Source of the DNA: SpSt-333 sp964371615
GTDB taxonomy: Bacteria; Bacteroidota; Ignavibacteria; UBA10030; UBA8401
Assembly (NCBI GenBank): GCA_964371615.1
Contig: CAYJMS010000004.1
Span: 372,001 to 436,000 of the forward strand
Length of the DNA: 64,000 bases
Direction: 5' to 3'
This document shows positions 61,724 to 64,000 of this stretch, piece after piece; position 1 is the stretch's first letter; every line of letters starts with the position of its first letter. The translations under genes and the position numbers were made by a program. Under the pieces are notes generated by a model, which was not told the DNA's origin, did not search any database, and saw only the letters and a list, made by a program, of their open reading frames with translations.

Positions 61724-63343
61724 ATGGCCAATCCACACGTTAAATATATCTTCATCACCGGCGGTGTTGTATCGTCGCTCGGAAAGGGAATCGCCGCGGC
61801 GTCGCTCGGCTTACTGTTGAAATCGCGCGGACTGCGCGTGACGATCCAGAAGATGGATCCGTATTTAAATGTCGATCCGGGAACAATGTCGCCGTACCAG
61901 CATGGCGAGGTGTACGTGACGGACGACGGAGGTGAGACCGATCTCGATCTGGGACATTACGAGCGGTTCCTGGATATCAATACCTCCAAGATGAACAACG
62001 CCACCACCGGGCAGATCTATTATGAAGTGATCTCCAAAGAACGCCGCGGGGATTATCTCGGCGCAACGGTGCAGGTGATTCCGCACATTACGGACGAAAT
62101 CAAGCGGCGTATCGGGCAATTGGGAGCAACAGGAAAGTACGACGTGATCATCACCGAGGTCGGCGGAACGGTCGGCGATATCGAATCCCTCCCCTTTCTT
62201 GAAGCGATTCGTCAGTTTATGCTGCAGATCGGTAAGCGGAATGCGCTGAGCATCCATGTAACGCTGATTCCTTTCATCAAATCCGCGGGAGAAATCAAGA
62301 CTAAACCGACACAGCACAGCGTGAAGACATTGCTGGAGATCGGGATGCAACCGGAGATATTGATCTGCCGGACCGAGCGGCGATTGTCGCGCGAAGTGCG
62401 CGAAAAGATCGGGCTTTTCTGCAACGTGGAGACCGACGCTGTGATCGAAGGACGCGATGTTGAGTCCATTTACGAAATCCCGCTGGCATTTGAAAAGGAA
62501 GGGCTCGACCAGATCGTGCTGGAGAAACTGAACATTAAAGCGGGCAAAGCGGATATGCGCAAGTGGTCCCGTTTTGTGAATCGCGTCAAAGAACCGAGCG
62601 ATCGGATTACGATCGGATTTGTCGGCAAATATACGGAGTTGAAGGACGCGTACAAAAGCATCAGCGAGGGATTCATCCACGCCGGAGCGGAGAACGACAC
62701 TGCGGTGGACGTGAAATGGATCCGTGCGGAAGAGCTGGACGGCAACAACGTGCATGATTATCTGAGCGACATTCACGGCCTGCTGGTCGCGCCGGGATTC
62801 GGACTGCGGGGAATCGAAGGAAAGATCAAAGCAATCCAGTATGTGCGTGAGAACAAGATCCCCTTCTTCGGTATCTGTCTCGGCATGCAGTGCGCCATTA
62901 TCGAATTTGCACGGAACGTCTGCGGCATGAAAGGAGCGAACAGCACCGAATTTAAAAAAACAAAATATAACGTGATCGATATGATGGCCGATCAGAGAAG
63001 CATCAAGAATCTCGGCGGTACGATGCGGCTCGGCGCGTATCCCTGCGTGGTGCAGAAAGGGACGAAAGCGTATGCTGCTTATAAAAAAGAATTTATTTCC
63101 GAACGCCACCGTCATCGCTTTGAAGTGAACAACAAGTTCCGCAAGACGCTGGCGGAACATGGCATGGTCTTCAGCGGCCTCTCTCCCGACGGCAACCTGG
63201 TCGAGATTGCAGAATTAAAGGATCACCCCTGGTTTGTCGGCGGACAGTTCCATCCCGAACTGAAATCGCGCGCGCTGAATCCTCATCCGTTGTTCAGGGA
63301 TTTTGTGAAAGCGGCGCTGGAGTACAGCAAGTTGAAAAAGTAG
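61724..63343 (+). CDS. pyrG: CTP synthase
   Basis: 539 residues. Converts UTP to CTP using glutamine. Synthetase domain about 1-270 (YIFITGGVVSSLGKGIAAASLG, MDPYLNVDPGTMSPYQHGEV, GGTVGDIESLPFLEAIRQ) and C-terminal class I glutamine amidotransferase about 295-535 with nucleophile C385 in FFGICLGMQCAI and the His/Glu pair in GQFHPELKSR. With kdsB it supplies CTP for CMP-KDO, a plausible reason for their adjacency. Confidence 0.98.
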   Translation: MANPHVKYIFITGGVVSSLGKGIAAASLGLLLKSRGLRVTIQKMDPYLNVDPGTMSPYQHGEVYVTDDGGETDLDLGHYERFLDINTSKMNNATTGQIYYEVISKERRGDYLGATVQVIPHITDEIKRRIGQLGATGKYDVIITEVGGTVGDIESLPFLEAIRQFMLQIGKRNALSIHVTLIPFIKSAGEIKTKPTQHSVKTLLEIGMQPEILICRTERRLSREVREKIGLFCNVETDAVIEGRDVESIYEIPLAFEKEGLDQIVLEKLNIKAGKADMRKWSRFVNRVKEPSDRITIGFVGKYTELKDAYKSISEGFIHAGAENDTAVDVKWIRAEELDGNNVHDYLSDIHGLLVAPGFGLRGIEGKIKAIQYVRENKIPFFGICLGMQCAIIEFARNVCGMKGANSTEFKKTKYNVIDMMADQRSIKNLGGTMRLGAYPCVVQKGTKAYAAYKKEFISERHRHRFEVNNKFRKTLAEHGMVFSGLSPDGNLVEIAELKDHPWFVGGQFHPELKSRALNPHPLFRDFVKAALEYSKLKK

Positions 63344-63399
63344 TAACAATAGCGAATCAAAAAATAAAAACAACAGCTGCCACAAAATCACCAAATCAC

Positions 63400-63680
63400 A
63401 AAAGGAAAAAGGAGTTAGGAATTGGGAATTGGGAATTGGGAATTAGGAACTAGTAATTTGCCAGTATCCATTCATAATTCATCCTTCATAACTCATCCTT
63501 TCACATAAATCTTGTAATTTTTCTGTATACCGACTTCTGTCTTCCGTATTCCGTCTTCTGCATTCTGCCTTGAAATCTTGCTAATATTGCACATTCATCA
63601 TTCATCATTTATCATTCATAATTCCTCCTTCCTCCTTCTTCAATATTTTTTTCTCTTCCGTGTCCTCTGAGGCAAAAATT
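63400..63680. repeat. low-complexity intergenic stretch after pyrG
   Basis: No gene is seen in the 400 bases after pyrG. It holds GGGAATTGGGAATTGGGAAT runs (63420-63450), CATAATTCATCCTTCATAAC words, CTGTCTTCCGTATTCCGTCT words (63535-63565), CATTCATCATTCATCA words and a CCGTGTCCTCTGAGG phrase. This is the same vocabulary as at 48932-49060 in reverse. Confidence 0.7.
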
Positions 63681-63742
63681 CGGGTATATGTATATAAATG
63701 GATATACTGTTTTCTTTAATGCGGAGCGGTATATCTTGTTTA

Positions 63743-63799
63743 TCAATGATCGAGAGGAGATTTGACTGAAATACCGCCCCGGTTCAATACATGCATGTA
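63743..63799 (-). pseudogene. duplicated 3' remnant of integron integrase gene
   Basis: Minus-strand codons read YMHVLNRGGISVKSPLDH then stop, nearly identical to the last residues of the integrase at the window edge (YTHVLNRGGISVKSPLDR, stop). DNA similarity continues about 25 bases past the stop and ends right before the Tyr codon. Offset between the copies is 113 bases. It is only a gene tail; no reading frame supports a full gene. Confidence 0.8.
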
Positions 63800-63855
63800 G
63801 CAGAGGTGACAAAAGAACAATCCGTCTTTTAATCTTGAGATGAATATCGTGTTTG

Positions 63856-64000
63856 TCACCGGTCGAGAGGTGATTTGACGGAAATGCCGCCCCGATTCAG
63901 CACGTGCGTATAGATCATTGTTGTGCGGACATCGGAGTGGCCCAGCAGTTCCTGGACGGTGCGGATATCGTAGCCGTTTTCGAGCAGGTGGGTTGCGAAA
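63856..64000 (-). CDS. integron-type tyrosine recombinase IntI, C-terminal part
   Basis: The last 47 codons of a gene that continues beyond the window. They read FATHLLENGYDIRTVQELLGHSD, with the catalytic Tyr in TTMIYTHVLNRGG, and end VKSPLDR. The LLGHSDxxTTMIYTHVLxxGGxxVxSPLD ending is the signature of integron integrases (IntI), more specific than phage or XerC/D types. The rest of the gene, attI and any cassette array would lie to the right, outside view. A second tail copy lies 113 bases downstream. Confidence 0.9.
   Translation of the reverse strand, partial: FATHLLENGYDIRTVQELLGHSDVRTTMIYTHVLNRGGISVKSPLDR

Noticed and set aside
61865..63160. 431-codon open frame on the minus strand opposite pyrG
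   Set aside because: Fully antisense to pyrG; the predicted protein is low in expected motifs and results from pyrG codon usage.
63344..63742. attC-like sites or cassettes downstream of the integrase tail
   Set aside because: I found no convincing RYYYAAC/GTTRRRY pair with a foldback in this low-complexity stretch.
63612..63812. 66-codon minus-strand frame across the integrase remnant
   Set aside because: It is in a different frame from the recognisable integrase tail and shows no conserved pattern.

Overview
The window reads as a chromosome segment from a Gram-negative bacterium of the Bacteroidota/Chlorobiota/Ignavibacteriota neighbourhood. This placement is inferred, not proven. It rests on a division/cell-wall cluster with a DAP-type murE, LPS-type KDO activation (kdsB), a LolA-like protein, DUF559 and REP-transposase genes, intergenic palindromes of a kind common in that group, and two TAnnTTTG-like promoter elements. 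Base composition is close to balanced. No rRNA or tRNA gene and no CRISPR array was seen. The left edge cuts a transporter gene and the right edge cuts an integron-type integrase gene.

Region 1 (1-1988): end of an MFS/POT transporter, a LolA-like secreted protein, a strong bidirectional terminator and a long palindromic repeat. Region 2 (2016-19459, minus strand): a nearly gapless division and cell-wall cluster. In transcription order it is mraZ, rsmH, ftsL, ftsI (with two PASTA domains), murE, murF, mraY, murD, ftsW, murG, an unrecognised membrane gene, murC, ftsQ, ftsA, ftsZ. It makes the lipid II precursor and the divisome in one unit, preceded by TGGG repeats that look like MraZ operators. 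murB, ddl and ftsB are absent from this copy.

Region 3 (19536-26088): a 601-residue PIN-like nuclease candidate, a HAD phosphatase and mfd. Two MITE-like palindromic elements separate the first two genes, and a dense array of hairpins built on GTCWGAC separates the last two. Region 4 (26278-35712): metabolic singletons (nitroreductase, ATP-grasp ligase, SDR, aldehyde dehydrogenase, M3 peptidase, serB, a receiver protein), mixed with mobile palindrome biology: a REP-associated tyrosine transposase framed by its REP hairpins, and a DUF559 gene framed by palindromes.

Region 5 (35914-48906): a hydroxyacid dehydrogenase; an overlapping Nudix/sensor-kinase/OmpR-regulator operon; a secreted double beta-sandwich protein; two adjacent MGDG-synthase-like glycosyltransferases with a small membrane protein; apaG; a serine hydrolase; a DCC thiol protein; a SnoaL-like protein; and a coiled-coil kinase-like protein whose phospho-acceptor histidine is replaced. 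Region 6 (49266-57491): DUF2461, a pseudouridine synthase, a family-10-like glycosyl hydrolase, a membrane adenylate/guanylate cyclase with three c-type haem motifs, and a HerA-like ATPase. Region 7 (57743-64000): CAAX-type protease, plsC, a methyltransferase and gatC in an overlapping run, then kdsB and pyrG separated by low-complexity modules, then the integrase 3' end with a duplicated remnant.

The most unusual content is non-coding. At least four kinds of palindromic element recur (one MITE-like family with covarying stems, RAYT-linked REPs, the GTCWGAC array, and an ordered low-complexity word module). The most unusual protein is the triplicated haem-sensor cyclase.
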